64,000 nt of DNA from Planctomycetota bacterium (GTDB lineage Bacteria > Planctomycetota > PUPC01 > DSUN01). A program made the position numbers and the translations under genes. Shown here piece by piece: positions 28,827-37,680 of the stretch; position 1 is the first letter of the stretch, and each line of letters opens with the position of its first letter. The DNA lies in NCBI GenBank assembly GCA_035384565.1, contig DAOOIT010000004.1, positions 1 through 64,000 on the forward strand, in the 5' to 3' direction. The notes under the pieces were generated by a model. It was given only the letters and a program-made list of their open reading frames with translations, did no database searches and was not told where the DNA came from.

Positions 28827-29666
28827 CTAATACTCGAACCGCTTGTCCTTCGGGTTCTTGCTGGCGATGAAGTCGTTGTACTCCTTCGAGGTCATCGGGC
28901 GGATCGAGACGTTGTCGAACCAGGCTTCGCCGGGCATGTAGGCGTAGAGCTTGACGCTGATGTGGTCGAACTGGTAGCGCTTGGGCGCCACGATCTCCTT
29001 GGTGAACGTTTGCCAGTCTGCCGGGCTGCCGCAGTTCACGTGTGCGCGGTAGCAGCGTTCGAGGCCGTCCTTGGGCTTCGCGGGGTCCATCGGGCCTTCC
29101 CAGTAGGCGCTGCCGCCCGACTGCGGTGCGCGATAGCACTCGGCGAACACGCGGGCCACCGAGCCCTTGGTCTTGCAACTGAAGGTCATCACGTAGCCCC
29201 AGGCGGGCTTCACCTTGATGAGGTAGCTCATGATGCGCACGCCCTGGTTCTCGCCGGTGGACTTGTCGAGGGTGAACTTCACGCAGTAGCCGTTGGGGCC
29301 GTGGTCGAGCGAGACGCGCTCGTGGTTGTGTACGTACCAGTCGCCGCACTCTTCGCCGCTGATGAAGCCGCGGCATTTGGGGCACAGCAGGCCGCACCAG
29401 GGCTTGCGGTCGCCCAGGTCCTGCCCGCAGGCGCAGATGTAGCGGAAGCGCATCGTGCCGCCCTCGTCCTTGCCCACCTCCTTGGGCATGAAGTCGGTGA
29501 GCTTGATGTGCCAGGCCTCGGGCACCTTGCCGTCGCTCTTCTCGAAGCCGCCGTTGGCCACGAGATTGGTCGCCCCGAGGGCCGCCCCGGCGAGGAGGCA
29601 GACCGACAGCGCGATCGAGCGCCTGCCAATGTGCCCTCCACAACCCGCAGTCCGCAATGCCCTCAT
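28827..29666 (-). CDS. Exported Cys-rich protein of unknown function
   Basis: 279 residues. A signal segment SIALSVCLLAGAALGA is followed by NLVANGGFEKSDGKVPEAWH, the usual opening of a galactose-binding-like (CBM) beta-sandwich. A cysteine cluster CACGQ...WCGLLCPKCRG inserted early looks like a small zinc ribbon, which is unusual in an exported protein. The rest is consistent with a jelly-roll ending in WFDNVSIRP. The ATG at 29666 overlaps the stop of the vWA gene (ATGA), so it is co-translated. The first residues are encoded by repeat-like DNA (GCGGACTGCGGGTTG). Probably a glycan-binding subunit of the operon system. Confidence 0.75.
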   Translation of the reverse strand: MRALRTAGCGGHIGRRSIALSVCLLAGAALGATNLVANGGFEKSDGKVPEAWHIKLTDFMPKEVGKDEGGTMRFRYICACGQDLGDRKPWCGLLCPKCRGFISGEECGDWYVHNHERVSLDHGPNGYCVKFTLDKSTGENQGVRIMSYLIKVKPAWGYVMTFSCKTKGSVARVFAECYRAPQSGGSAYWEGPMDPAKPKDGLERCYRAHVNCGSPADWQTFTKEIVAPKRYQFDHISVKLYAYMPGEAWFDNVSIRPMTSKEYNDFIASKNPKDKRFEY

Positions 29667-31906
29667 TCCAGTTGCCTCCTTCGGCGCAGGACCCATTCGC
29701 CGGTCATCAGCCCGAGGAACGTGAGGAAGACCCACCATTTGTTCCACACCTCGCGCTTCTCGGTCCAGGTGTGTTGTTTGGTGTGGAAGGCCATGTCGTC
29801 GGCGATCTTCGCGGCCTCTACTGCTTCATAATACCGCCCCGCGCCTGAACTTGCAAGCCTTTTCAGGAGGTCGCGGTTGGGGTCGGTCTCGTTCATCTCG
29901 ATCGAGGTGTCGCCCACCAGCACGGTGATCTGGTCGCGGCCCAGGTCGGCGCCGTCGGCCTGCGCTGTCACCACGACCTTGTACTTGCCTCCGACGTGCG
30001 GGAGGAAGCTCGCGGTGAAGGCGTCGGGCACGCCGGCCGTCGCCCCGTCCTTGGGCCGGGTGCCCGCGCGTTCGCTCACCTTGCCGTCGGGCGCGTAGAT
30101 GTGGCACACCACCTTGGCGTTGGGCGCCGTGCGGCCCTCGGCGTCCACGGCGGTGACCGTGAGGTTCACCGGCTCGTTGAGTTCGTAGGAGAGCTTGTCG
30201 GCGACGACCTGGACGGCTCGCCGCTCTTTCTCGGCCTGCTCCTCGGGCATGAGCCAGGTGACGAGCTGGCGCCAGAAGAGGGTCTGGAGGTCGTCCTGCA
30301 CCTGGCCCTCGGCCATGCCCAGCTTCCAGCGCCACGTGCAATCGGTGAGCACCACGATGGCCTTGCCCTTGCCGTAGCGGTGGGCGACGACCACGGGGAG
30401 GTCCGAGCCGTCGGTCGTCTTCATCAGCACGGTGGCGCCCGGCTTCACCTCGCCCACGCCCATCAGGCTGATCAGCTCGGGGGCCTTGGCCCACGACTGC
30501 GTCACGCCCTGGAATGCGGGGTGCGCCCGCCCCTCGGGCGTGAGCTCCACCTGGAAGCGGCGCTCCACGTACGACGCCGTCCGCAGGAGCTCGACGGGCA
30601 GCACCCGGGCCAGCGGCGTGCTGCCGAAGCCCTCGGTGCCGAAGCTGCTCTTGCCGCCCAGCAGCAGCACGGCGCCGCCCTGCTCGACCAGCGCGGCGAT
30701 CGTCGCGAGCTGCTCGGGCGAGAAGAAGGTGTGCGGCACGTCGCCGATGATGATCGCCTTCAGGCGCTGAAGCTCGGCCGGCGCCATCGTAGCGATGCGG
30801 GCCGAGTCGGCCGGGTTCGTGCCCTGCACCGACATCTTGCCGGGCGCCGTGCGAATCACGGCCGTGTGCTCGACGTTCTTGTAGGCCGCCAGCACGCGGC
30901 TCAGGAACTTGAACTCCCATCGCGGTCGGGCCTCGATGTAGAGCACCCGCGACACGGGGTCGGCCACGAACACGGGCATCGGCTTCTCGTTGTTCGCCTT
31001 GTTCGCCTCAGCGGGGTCGGCCGGCACGCGCACGGTGTAGACGAATTGCCCCGGGCTGGTGGGCTTGAGTTTCATGGAAACCTGCCGCTCGGGGCGGTCG
31101 GGACTCAACGCGACCGCCGACGTGGCAATGACCTCGTTGTCGAGCAGCAGCTCGACGGGCACGCTGCGCGCGCCGAACCCCTTCATCCCAACGGTCACCG
31201 TGACGTCGGAGGTGTGGCCGACGACGATGCGCTTGTCATGCGAGACAGCGACGATGGAGAGGTCGGATTCCTTCTCCTTGATTTCCTTGGGCTTAGGGCG
31301 GCCGAAGCCGACGGCGAAGATGGGCGCCTCGAGCTCCTTCGCGGCCACCTGCGGGTCGCTGCCCGTGTTGTCGCGCCCGTCCGACAGCAGCACGACGCCG
31401 GCCAGGTCCTCGCCCTTGAGCTCGTCGCGAAGCTGGGAGAGCGCCATGCCCAGGCTGGTGCCCGTGCCGGTGGCCTTCTCGAGGCTGTCGAGCGCCTCGG
31501 GCTTCAGCCGCGAGAGGCCGGTGGCGAACTCGAAGAGGTCCACCGTCGCCTTCTCGCCCAGCTTCTCGATGAGCTTCGACTCGCGCAGGGCGTCGAGCGC
31601 CTCCCGCAGACGCGGCCTGTCGCGGCCCGCATCCACCACGCTCATGCTGCCCGACGTGTCGAGCAGCACGGCCACGTGGGGCTTGATCTCCTCGGTCTTT
31701 GTGAACGTAATGCTTGGCTGAACAAGGAGATACACGATCATGGCGAGTGCGCCGAGCCTGAGGATCACAATGGCCGCCGATGTGAGCGTGAAGGGCAGCA
31801 ACTCGCGCCACACCAGGGCGAACGAGCCGGCCAGCGCCATCACCACGCCGACCACGGCGAGCCAGGTGAGCGTCTGACCCCACGGATAGTCAAGCGTCCA
31901 ATGCAC
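29663..31906 (-). CDS. vWA-domain membrane protein with GATase-like domain
   Basis: 747 residues. Two N-terminal transmembrane helices (about 13-33 and 40-62) precede a vWA domain whose MIDAS residues are intact (LLDTSGSMS; a TGTGTS threonine; LLSDGRDN). Beta-sandwich regions follow. A class I glutamine-amidotransferase-like domain lies in the middle (LKAIIIGDVPHTFFSPEQ, then GGAVLLLGGKSSFG) without a convincing catalytic Cys. A final transmembrane helix is near residue 730 (KWWVFLTFLGLMTGEWVL). The start is a GTG at 31906 with GAGGGA upstream. Such proteins are partners of MoxR ATPases. The gene is 11 nt from the lipoprotein gene upstream. Confidence 0.88.
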   Translation of the reverse strand: MHWTLDYPWGQTLTWLAVVGVVMALAGSFALVWRELLPFTLTSAAIVILRLGALAMIVYLLVQPSITFTKTEEIKPHVAVLLDTSGSMSVVDAGRDRPRLREALDALRESKLIEKLGEKATVDLFEFATGLSRLKPEALDSLEKATGTGTSLGMALSQLRDELKGEDLAGVVLLSDGRDNTGSDPQVAAKELEAPIFAVGFGRPKPKEIKEKESDLSIVAVSHDKRIVVGHTSDVTVTVGMKGFGARSVPVELLLDNEVIATSAVALSPDRPERQVSMKLKPTSPGQFVYTVRVPADPAEANKANNEKPMPVFVADPVSRVLYIEARPRWEFKFLSRVLAAYKNVEHTAVIRTAPGKMSVQGTNPADSARIATMAPAELQRLKAIIIGDVPHTFFSPEQLATIAALVEQGGAVLLLGGKSSFGTEGFGSTPLARVLPVELLRTASYVERRFQVELTPEGRAHPAFQGVTQSWAKAPELISLMGVGEVKPGATVLMKTTDGSDLPVVVAHRYGKGKAIVVLTDCTWRWKLGMAEGQVQDDLQTLFWRQLVTWLMPEEQAEKERRAVQVVADKLSYELNEPVNLTVTAVDAEGRTAPNAKVVCHIYAPDGKVSERAGTRPKDGATAGVPDAFTASFLPHVGGKYKVVVTAQADGADLGRDQITVLVGDTSIEMNETDPNRDLLKRLASSGAGRYYEAVEAAKIADDMAFHTKQHTWTEKREVWNKWWVFLTFLGLMTGEWVLRRRRQLE

Positions 31907-31917
31907 TTACGCGTCCC

Positions 31918-32511
31918 TCACAGGACCGGATGCACCGGCGTCTCCGGTTGCTTCATCATGCCCGGCCAGTCGGGGGGCTCCACCGCATCGTCCGTCAGCA
32001 GGTCTGAGCCGAACCAGCCGGCCACGAAGTCGGCAAGCTCCACGACGTTGAGATTGAGCCTCACGTTGAGGCCCCAGGCGATCCAGAGGCCGACACAGTA
32101 CTTGTCTGCGAGCTGGGTGCCTGGGGCTGGCTTGATGGAAGTGTCGTATTCCCTTGTGGTTGTGAATGGGCCTTTGGTCTCGATTCGAGGCGGCGCCCCG
32201 GCCCACTCCAGGCTGCGGACGAAGGGCACGCCCTGGCCCTGCTCGAGCTCCGAGCCGGCGGCCGTGTAGCGCCCGTGCCAGCCGATGGCGAAAATCGTCT
32301 GGTTATCGCCTCCGGCGACGACGAAGTAATCAGTGACCTTGAGCCGGACGTAAGGCAGCGGCCCTGCGAAGCCGGCGCTCGCGTCGAAGCAGTCCGCAAA
32401 GTCCATCCACCGCTTCGCCAGGAAGCTGTCCTTAGGGGCGAAGCAGCCTGATGCAGCAAGGCTAAGCGCAACGAGCGCAAGCGCTTGCGATACCATGGCC
32501 GATGGCTTCAT
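31918..32511 (-). CDS. Lipoprotein, paralogue of the neighbouring gene (unknown function)
   Basis: 197 residues with lipobox LAASGC. It shares an ordered set of motifs with the gene just upstream (32508-33167): an early acidic DFADCFDAS block against DLGDCVHAE, YVRLKVTDYFVV, GRYTAAGSE, a TREYDTS block, and the C-terminal NVVELADFVAGWFGSDLL. The last helix may contact the membrane. I do not recognise the family by name; it resembles planctomycete lipoproteins of undefined role. The stop/start overlap (ATGA) with the upstream gene couples the two. Confidence 0.75.
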   Translation of the reverse strand: MKPSAMVSQALALVALSLAASGCFAPKDSFLAKRWMDFADCFDASAGFAGPLPYVRLKVTDYFVVAGGDNQTIFAIGWHGRYTAAGSELEQGQGVPFVRSLEWAGAPPRIETKGPFTTTREYDTSIKPAPGTQLADKYCVGLWIAWGLNVRLNLNVVELADFVAGWFGSDLLTDDAVEPPDWPGMMKQPETPVHPVL

Positions 32512-33167
32512 CGCTTCTCCTTCCCGATCTCGCCCGGCCGGCTGGGCTGCCAGTAGTCATCGCCCACGAGGTCGAGGCCGAACCAGCCCGTGAGAAAGTC
32601 GCCCAGTTCCACGAGATTGAAGTCGAGCCTGAACGCAACGAGGACCGTGGCCGCGAGGCCGGCCCAGCAACGCTCGGCTATCATCCCCCCGGGTCCTGGT
32701 TGCGCGGTGTCATAGGTGCGCGTGGTGCGCGCGAGCCACTGGGTGTGGACAGCGGTGCGCGCGACCTCCTCGTGGTTGCGATAGACGGGCAAGCCGGCAT
32801 AGACGCCTACGCCCGATCCCGCCGCGCGGTACCGGCCCCGCCAGCCCGTGGTGACTGGCTGGGCGTAGCCGTTGCCGAGGACGAAGTAATCCGTAAGCTT
32901 CAGCCGGACATAGAGATGCGGCATCAGCAGACCGCGCCAGCGCGGCTGGCTCTCGGGCACCGGGATCGCCTGGCCGCCGGGGTCCATCGCGTAGCCGGTG
33001 GCCTTGGGGAACAGGAAGGGCGCAACGGGCCAGCCGAGGCCGACCTCGGCGTGAACGCAGTCGCCCAAGTCGGCCCCGCGTTGGGCGAAGTACCTGCCGA
33101 CCGGCCCCGAGCACCCAAGGGCTGCCAGGCAGAGCAGGGGGACGGGAATGAGCGAGCGAATGATCAC
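32508..33167 (-). CDS. Lipoprotein, paralogue of the neighbouring gene (unknown function)
   Basis: 219 residues, GTG start at 33167 with CGGAG seven nt upstream. Lipobox LAALGC. It shares YVRLKLTDYFVLGNGY, GRYRAAGSG, TRTYDT and NLVELGDFLTGWFGLDLV with the gene that follows, so the pair is a tandem duplication that has diverged to roughly one third identity by eye. An extra segment of about 30 residues is present before the YVRLK block. It lies 40 nt after the BatA-like gene, inside the operon. The role is unknown; a pair of related lipoproteins could form a heteromer with the vWA proteins. Confidence 0.75.
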   Translation of the reverse strand: MIIRSLIPVPLLCLAALGCSGPVGRYFAQRGADLGDCVHAEVGLGWPVAPFLFPKATGYAMDPGGQAIPVPESQPRWRGLLMPHLYVRLKLTDYFVLGNGYAQPVTTGWRGRYRAAGSGVGVYAGLPVYRNHEEVARTAVHTQWLARTTRTYDTAQPGPGGMIAERCWAGLAATVLVAFRLDFNLVELGDFLTGWFGLDLVGDDYWQPSRPGEIGKEKR

Positions 33168-33207
33168 TTGTCGACTCCGGTGTTCGTTTTTCGCATGGCC
33201 TCGGCCC

Positions 33208-35472
33208 TCACTGGGCCACGCCGGGGTTGCGCTGGCGCAGGACCTCGAAGAGCGGGAGCTTCATGCCGCCGGCCTTGGCCGCGCGGCTCAGGAGGTTGCC
33301 GAAGAAGGACTCGAGGACGAAGAGGAGGAGGGCCAGCTTGAAGAGGGTGGGCCAGGCCTTCTCCTCCTCGCGCGACTTCTTGACCTCCTCGACGACGTCG
33401 CGCTTGGGCCCCTCGACAAAGCGGATCATGCCCGAGGGCGCGGCCGCGATGATCTTGTCGGGGTCCTCCATCGTGATGACGGATTCCTTGACGTCGAGGT
33501 TGACGCCGAAGCCGCCGCTATTCGTGAAGGCGGGATCGGCGGCAACCTGGTAGAGGCCGGGCAGATCGGTCTCCTTGAACACGCACTCGGCGTAGCCGCC
33601 CTGGAGCACGGGCGGCGGCAGCACGATGCGGCGGCCGGTGGGGTCGGTGACCACGATGCGCTCGCGGTACTGGGCGGTGAGGGCCTGGAACTTGACCGGC
33701 TCGCGGAGGCGGAAGGCGGCGCCCTGGACGTCGGCGCCGGCGAGGTAGTAGATCACCTGGTGCACCCAGGGCAGGTAGGCGCGGCGGAGGGGGAAGTTGT
33801 TCCAGTCGGCGTCGGCCGTGCTGGTGAAGAGCAGGACCTTGCCTTTGCCGAACGCGCCCTCGACCAGGGCGGGCTGGCCGTTGGTGAACGAGAGCAGGAC
33901 GGCGGCGCCGGGCTTGAGCGAGGCGCGGTTCGCGCCCACGCACAGGAAGAAGCGGGCCGAGCGGAGATCGAGGGGGGTCTTGAAGAGAGGGTGCCCTTCG
34001 CGCTGCTCGCCGAACTCGAAGGCTTGGCGCCTGGTCGGGTCGCCGACGGGCTGGCCGAGGGTGATGGGGAGGAACTTCCAGTCGTTATAGTGCGCGGCGT
34101 TGACCTTGCCGCCGAGGAAGACCCAGAGGTTGCCGCCCTCGCGGAGGAAGTTTTCGATCTTCACCTGGTCGGAGCCGTCGAGCGCGGGCACGTTGCACAG
34201 GATGAGGGTGCGGAAGTCGTCGAGCTTGGCGGCCGGCAGCTCGGCGGCGGTGATGATGCGGGCGTCCACCGGCGCGGGGCCTTCGTCGCCTGGGGCCGTC
34301 ACGAGGCCGGTCGCCGGGCTCAGGGCGTTGCCCAGATAGAAGGTCTCGCCCAGGGCAGCCACAGCCGAGGGGTCGCCGTCCACCACGAGCACCTTCGAGC
34401 GCTCGCCGATCTTGGCGGTGAAGTAGTGCTGGTCGTCAATCGCCAGGGCGTCCTCCTGGAGGCTCACGGTGCAGCGATAGGTGCCGGCGCCGCCCAGGCG
34501 CGTGGTGAGGGTGACCGGCACGGGGGCGCCGGGGCGGACGGCGAAGGTCTCCTGGACCACGGGCTTGCCGTTGACGCTGAGGGTGGCGACGCCGCCCGGC
34601 GAGCCGGCGCCCACGGCCCACACTTGTGCGGTGACGGTGCACTGCTCGGGGCCGGAGCCGGCGACGGCGACCGATTCGATGAAGCAGTTGGGCGAGCCCT
34701 TGTGGCCGTAGCTGGTGAGGTAGAGCGTGGCATCGGTCTGCACGGTCTTGAGGAAGTTGCTCTTGAGGGTGGCTTCCCAGGCGGAGGCCTGGAGGTCGGT
34801 GAGGAGGTGGATCTCGCGGCGGCGGCGCTTCTCCTTCTCGTCGCCGGGGGCCTTGGGCGCCGGCTCCTTGGCGTCCTTGGGCGCGGCGGCGGCCGCCCCG
34901 CTGGCCTTGTTGGCCAGGCGCAGGGCCTCGCGCAGCGCGGGGTCGAGGTTGGTGCCGAGCACGGAGAGCTTGGCCTGCCGCAGGGCCGCCTTGGCGCGTT
35001 CGTGGTCGGACGTGAAGTCGGGCAGGAGCGGCTCGACCTGCTCGTTGGCGAGCAGCGCGATCACCTCGTCGCCGGGCTTCAGGGTGCCGAGGAGGCCGAT
35101 GGCGGCCTCGCGGGCCTGTTCGAAGCGGCTCCGGCCCTTGTCTATGTAGCCCATCGAGTAGGAGTTGTCGAGCACGATGACCATCGAGACCGGGGCGTCG
35201 GGGAGCACGTCGGTCTGCTCCCTGGTGCGGGTGCACTTGGCCATGCCGAGGGCGATGAGAAGGATGAGAGCCATGCGCAGAAGCATGAGGAGGATGTTCT
35301 TGAGGCGGGTGCGGCGGACGGCTTTGCGCTGGCAGGCTTTGAGGAAGCGGATGCAGGGGAAGTCCACGATCCGGGCCGTCGGGCTCTGGAGCATGTGGAT
35401 GATGACGGGGATGCTGAGCGCGGCGAGCCCCGCATACACGAAACTCCAGACGGCGGGCGTGAAGCCCCACAT
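33208..35472 (-). CDS. BatA-like vWA membrane protein
   Basis: 754 residues. The N-terminus (FVYAGLAALSIPVIIHMLQ, then RRTRLKNILLMLLRMALILL) is the BatA/aerotolerance-operon N-terminal domain with two membrane helices. A vWA domain follows with MIDAS residues IVLDNSYSM, a TNLDPAL threonine and LLTDLQ. A middle region contains a GATase-like fold (FRTLILCNVPALDGSDQVK, REGGNLWVFLGG). One C-terminal helix is at about 710-728. In other bacteria BatA-type proteins are encoded beside MoxR and DUF58 and act at the inner membrane. The ATG at 35472 follows GAGGG. A 257-bp repeat-filled gap separates it from DUF58. Confidence 0.9.
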   Translation of the reverse strand: MWGFTPAVWSFVYAGLAALSIPVIIHMLQSPTARIVDFPCIRFLKACQRKAVRRTRLKNILLMLLRMALILLIALGMAKCTRTREQTDVLPDAPVSMVIVLDNSYSMGYIDKGRSRFEQAREAAIGLLGTLKPGDEVIALLANEQVEPLLPDFTSDHERAKAALRQAKLSVLGTNLDPALREALRLANKASGAAAAAPKDAKEPAPKAPGDEKEKRRRREIHLLTDLQASAWEATLKSNFLKTVQTDATLYLTSYGHKGSPNCFIESVAVAGSGPEQCTVTAQVWAVGAGSPGGVATLSVNGKPVVQETFAVRPGAPVPVTLTTRLGGAGTYRCTVSLQEDALAIDDQHYFTAKIGERSKVLVVDGDPSAVAALGETFYLGNALSPATGLVTAPGDEGPAPVDARIITAAELPAAKLDDFRTLILCNVPALDGSDQVKIENFLREGGNLWVFLGGKVNAAHYNDWKFLPITLGQPVGDPTRRQAFEFGEQREGHPLFKTPLDLRSARFFLCVGANRASLKPGAAVLLSFTNGQPALVEGAFGKGKVLLFTSTADADWNNFPLRRAYLPWVHQVIYYLAGADVQGAAFRLREPVKFQALTAQYRERIVVTDPTGRRIVLPPPVLQGGYAECVFKETDLPGLYQVAADPAFTNSGGFGVNLDVKESVITMEDPDKIIAAAPSGMIRFVEGPKRDVVEEVKKSREEEKAWPTLFKLALLLFVLESFFGNLLSRAAKAGGMKLPLFEVLRQRNPGVAQ

Positions 35473-35491
35473 GGGAAACCCTCAGGCTGCC

Positions 35492-35731
35492 ATGCGGATT
35501 GCGGCTTGCGGCTTGCGGGTTGAGCGCCTGAGGCCGCCGGCAACAATCCGATCCGGAATCCGAAATCCGGCCACGCTTCGGCCGAACGAAGCAGAGTTTG
35601 CAGTGCGGCCTTCAGGCCGTATCTTCAACGTCGAGTACGGGCTAAAGCCCGCACTACGAACTGCCTCGCCCTCTGAGGCGCGTGCCTGAGGCCCCACTTC
35701 ATTCGGCGGAAGTGTTACGAAATCCGAGATC
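35492..35731. repeat. Mosaic of three dispersed repeat types
   Basis: GCGGATTGCGGCTTGCGG phrases (35492-35522), ATCCGATCCGGAATCCGAAA phrases (35544-35570), and a palindromic element at 35602-35655 with outer arms AGTGCGG/CCGCACT, inner GGCCTTCAGGCC and GGGCTAAAGCCC. The mosaic ends in CGAAATCCGAGATCA at the DUF58 stop. A relative of the palindrome lies in frame in the GH81 gene. Confidence 0.75.
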
Positions 35732-36635
35732 ATCTGACCTTCTCCCTTCGGCTCAGGTATGCGCTCAGGAAGGTCGCGTGCGGGGTGTGGGTGTTGATCG
35801 TCACGTAGTCAATGTTGTTCTCGTAGCAGGCGCGCTTGTACTGGTTGATGAAGGCGTCGAGTTCCTTCGCATAGTCGTCCTTGAGGTCCTTGGGCGCGAT
35901 GCGGATCTTCTCGGCGGTCTCCATGTCGCGGAAGGTGGAGACCTTCTCGAAGGGGAAGTTGAGTTCGTCGTTGTCGAGCACGTGGAGCACGACGACGTCG
36001 TGGCGCTTCTGGCGGAAGTGGGCGAGGCCCTTGATGACGGCCTCGGGCTCGTCCATGAGGTCGGAGATGACGACGATGAGGCCGCGCCGCTTGATCAGCT
36101 CGGCCATGCCGTGGAGCGCGACGGCGGTGTTGGTGCGCTTCTGCGGCGTCACGCGGGCCAGGGCGTCGAGCATGGCCCGCAGGTGGGTGAGGGACGAGCG
36201 GGGCGGGAAGTAGTCCTCGATCTTCTCGCCGAAGAGGACCATGCCGGCGCAGTCGGCCTGCTTGATCACCACGTAGGCCAGGCCGGCGGCCAGGTGGCAG
36301 GCGTAGTCGTACTTCGACACGCCGTTCGAGCGGTAGGCCATGGAGGCCGAGGTGTCTACGAGGATGTAGGCCTTGAGGTTGGTGCTCTCCTCGTAGCGCT
36401 TGATGTAGTAGCGCTCGGTGCGGGCGTAGACGCGCCAGTCGAGGCGTTTGAGGTCGTCGCCCTTGACGTACTGGCGGTGGTCGGCGAACTCGGTGGAGAG
36501 GCCCTTGTAGGGGCTGCGGTGGGAGCCGGTCATGGCGCCCTCGACGAGCGCGCGCGAGGTCACCGAGCAGTGCTGGAGCTGGCGCAGCGCATCGGGGTCG
36601 AGGAACCTGGAGCTATCGGCCTTCGCGGTTCGCAT
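35730..36635 (-). CDS. DUF58 / vWA-like protein
   Basis: 301 residues. The DUF58 signature GDDLKRLDWRVYARTERYYI lies near residues 57-77, followed by a vWA-type core with YILVDTSASMAY, a TNTAVAL threonine and VVISDLMDEPE. No membrane segment is seen, so it should be cytoplasmic or peripherally bound. DUF58 proteins are standard neighbours of MoxR and BatA and are thought to be MoxR-dependent. The ATG at 36635 starts a protein of ordinary family length. A GGATG/CATCC inverted tract separates it from the gene upstream. Confidence 0.92.
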   Translation of the reverse strand: MRTAKADSSRFLDPDALRQLQHCSVTSRALVEGAMTGSHRSPYKGLSTEFADHRQYVKGDDLKRLDWRVYARTERYYIKRYEESTNLKAYILVDTSASMAYRSNGVSKYDYACHLAAGLAYVVIKQADCAGMVLFGEKIEDYFPPRSSLTHLRAMLDALARVTPQKRTNTAVALHGMAELIKRRGLIVVISDLMDEPEAVIKGLAHFRQKRHDVVVLHVLDNDELNFPFEKVSTFRDMETAEKIRIAPKDLKDDYAKELDAFINQYKRACYENNIDYVTINTHTPHATFLSAYLSRREKVR

Positions 36636-36662
36636 AGGCTACCGGCTCACTGACGGGGGACG

Positions 36663-36753
36663 AATGGATGGTTGGATGATTGGATGAATGACACAGACGG
36701 AACAGAAAGGCGGCCCCGCGCCTTCATTCATCCACTCATTCATTCACCCATCC
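36663..36753. repeat. Inverted GGATG/CATCC tract
   Basis: Left half (36663-36690) consists of GGATG/GGATGAATG pentamer-like phrases, right half (36724-36753) of CATTCATCC/CACCCATCC phrases. The halves can form an imperfect stem with a loop of about 33 nt. Similar elements: 50757-50857, 52850-52931, 54737-54823, and a weak one at 9558-9612. Confidence 0.75.
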
Positions 36754-36757
36754 TCGC

Positions 36758-37573
36758 CTATCTCGCCAACACGGCCACGGCCCCTCCCTCGAACAGTATA
36801 GCGCCCTGAGGCGTGAGTTTCACGAGCGTGGCGCCGTTGAGCCGCTCGCCCTCGGCCAGGTTGACGGGCCGGCGGGCCGGCTCGTCGGCGAAAGCGATGA
36901 GGGCGGCCAGCGGCTTCACGCCGCCGATGGCCTTGAGCTGGAACTTCCGGGGGAGCTTGAGGGTCTCGTTGAGGTAGGCCCGGATCGAGCGGCTGTCGCC
37001 CGCGAGGCTGGTCGAGCGCAGCGAGTAGACCTGGCGCGGAAGGTCGGGCTGGGCCTTCAGGGCGGCCGTGGCGTAGGCGAACGGCTTGCCCCAGGGGTCC
37101 ACGAGCATCTCGGGCGGGGCCAGCTTGGCCTTGGCCAGGGCCTCGAGGGTCTCAGGGTACTCCACGTGGGCCACCCAGTAGCGGCGGAGGGCCGCGTCGA
37201 GCTGCTCCATTTGGAGGCGGGCGAGCCAGCCGCGGGCCAGTTCGGCTGTGGCCTGGCCGAAGGGGGTGTTGGGCGCCTTGGCCGCGCGGAGGAGGGCCTC
37301 GCGCGCCTTATCGGGCTGATTGAGTTCGCGGCGGAGGAGAATGCCCTGGAGCGCCCAGGCCAGGGGCGCGCACGGGTCGCCCTCGTTGGCCGCCGCGAAC
37401 GCCGCGTAGGCCTTGGCCGCCTCGGCCCAGTCCTTCTTCTCGGCCAGGGCCGTGGCCTTCTGGTGGACGGCGAGGAAGGGGGCCAGGTCGTCGGGCGCGC
37501 CGGCTGCCGCCGCGGCGGCCGCCCACGCCAGCGCCATAGCCACCAGGCAGCCGCTGAATCGGGTCTGAACCAT
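36758..37573 (-). CDS. Exported protein with helical repeats and a GspG-like segment
   Basis: 271 residues. Signal peptide about 1-25 (VAMALAWAAAAAAA). Residues 26-130 are TPR-like helices (AEKKDWAEAAKAYAAFAAAN). Next comes a segment that resembles the C-terminal part of type II secretion pseudopilins of the GspG kind (YPETLEALAKAKLAPPEMLV, then DPWGKPFAYAT), but without a prepilin N-terminus. A beta-rich C-terminus follows. The function is unknown. It is the second gene of the operon, 107 nt after DUF4159. The ATG at 37573 follows GAGGA. Confidence 0.7.
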   Translation of the reverse strand: MVQTRFSGCLVAMALAWAAAAAAAGAPDDLAPFLAVHQKATALAEKKDWAEAAKAYAAFAAANEGDPCAPLAWALQGILLRRELNQPDKAREALLRAAKAPNTPFGQATAELARGWLARLQMEQLDAALRRYWVAHVEYPETLEALAKAKLAPPEMLVDPWGKPFAYATAALKAQPDLPRQVYSLRSTSLAGDSRSIRAYLNETLKLPRKFQLKAIGGVKPLAALIAFADEPARRPVNLAEGERLNGATLVKLTPQGAILFEGGAVAVLAR

Positions 37574-37680
37574 CCGCAGTCCTCGGCGGTTAGCGAAGCC
37601 CCCTCGCACAGGAGTCCCCGCGCGAGGGGGCTGATTGGCGGAACGAGGTTGCGCGCGCGGGCATGCGCCCCGCGCAAAGG

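Noticed and set aside
26424..29831. 1135-codon plus-strand frame opposite the DUF4175-like gene
   Set aside because: Antisense to two genes and a repeat tract; no start signal or family resemblance.
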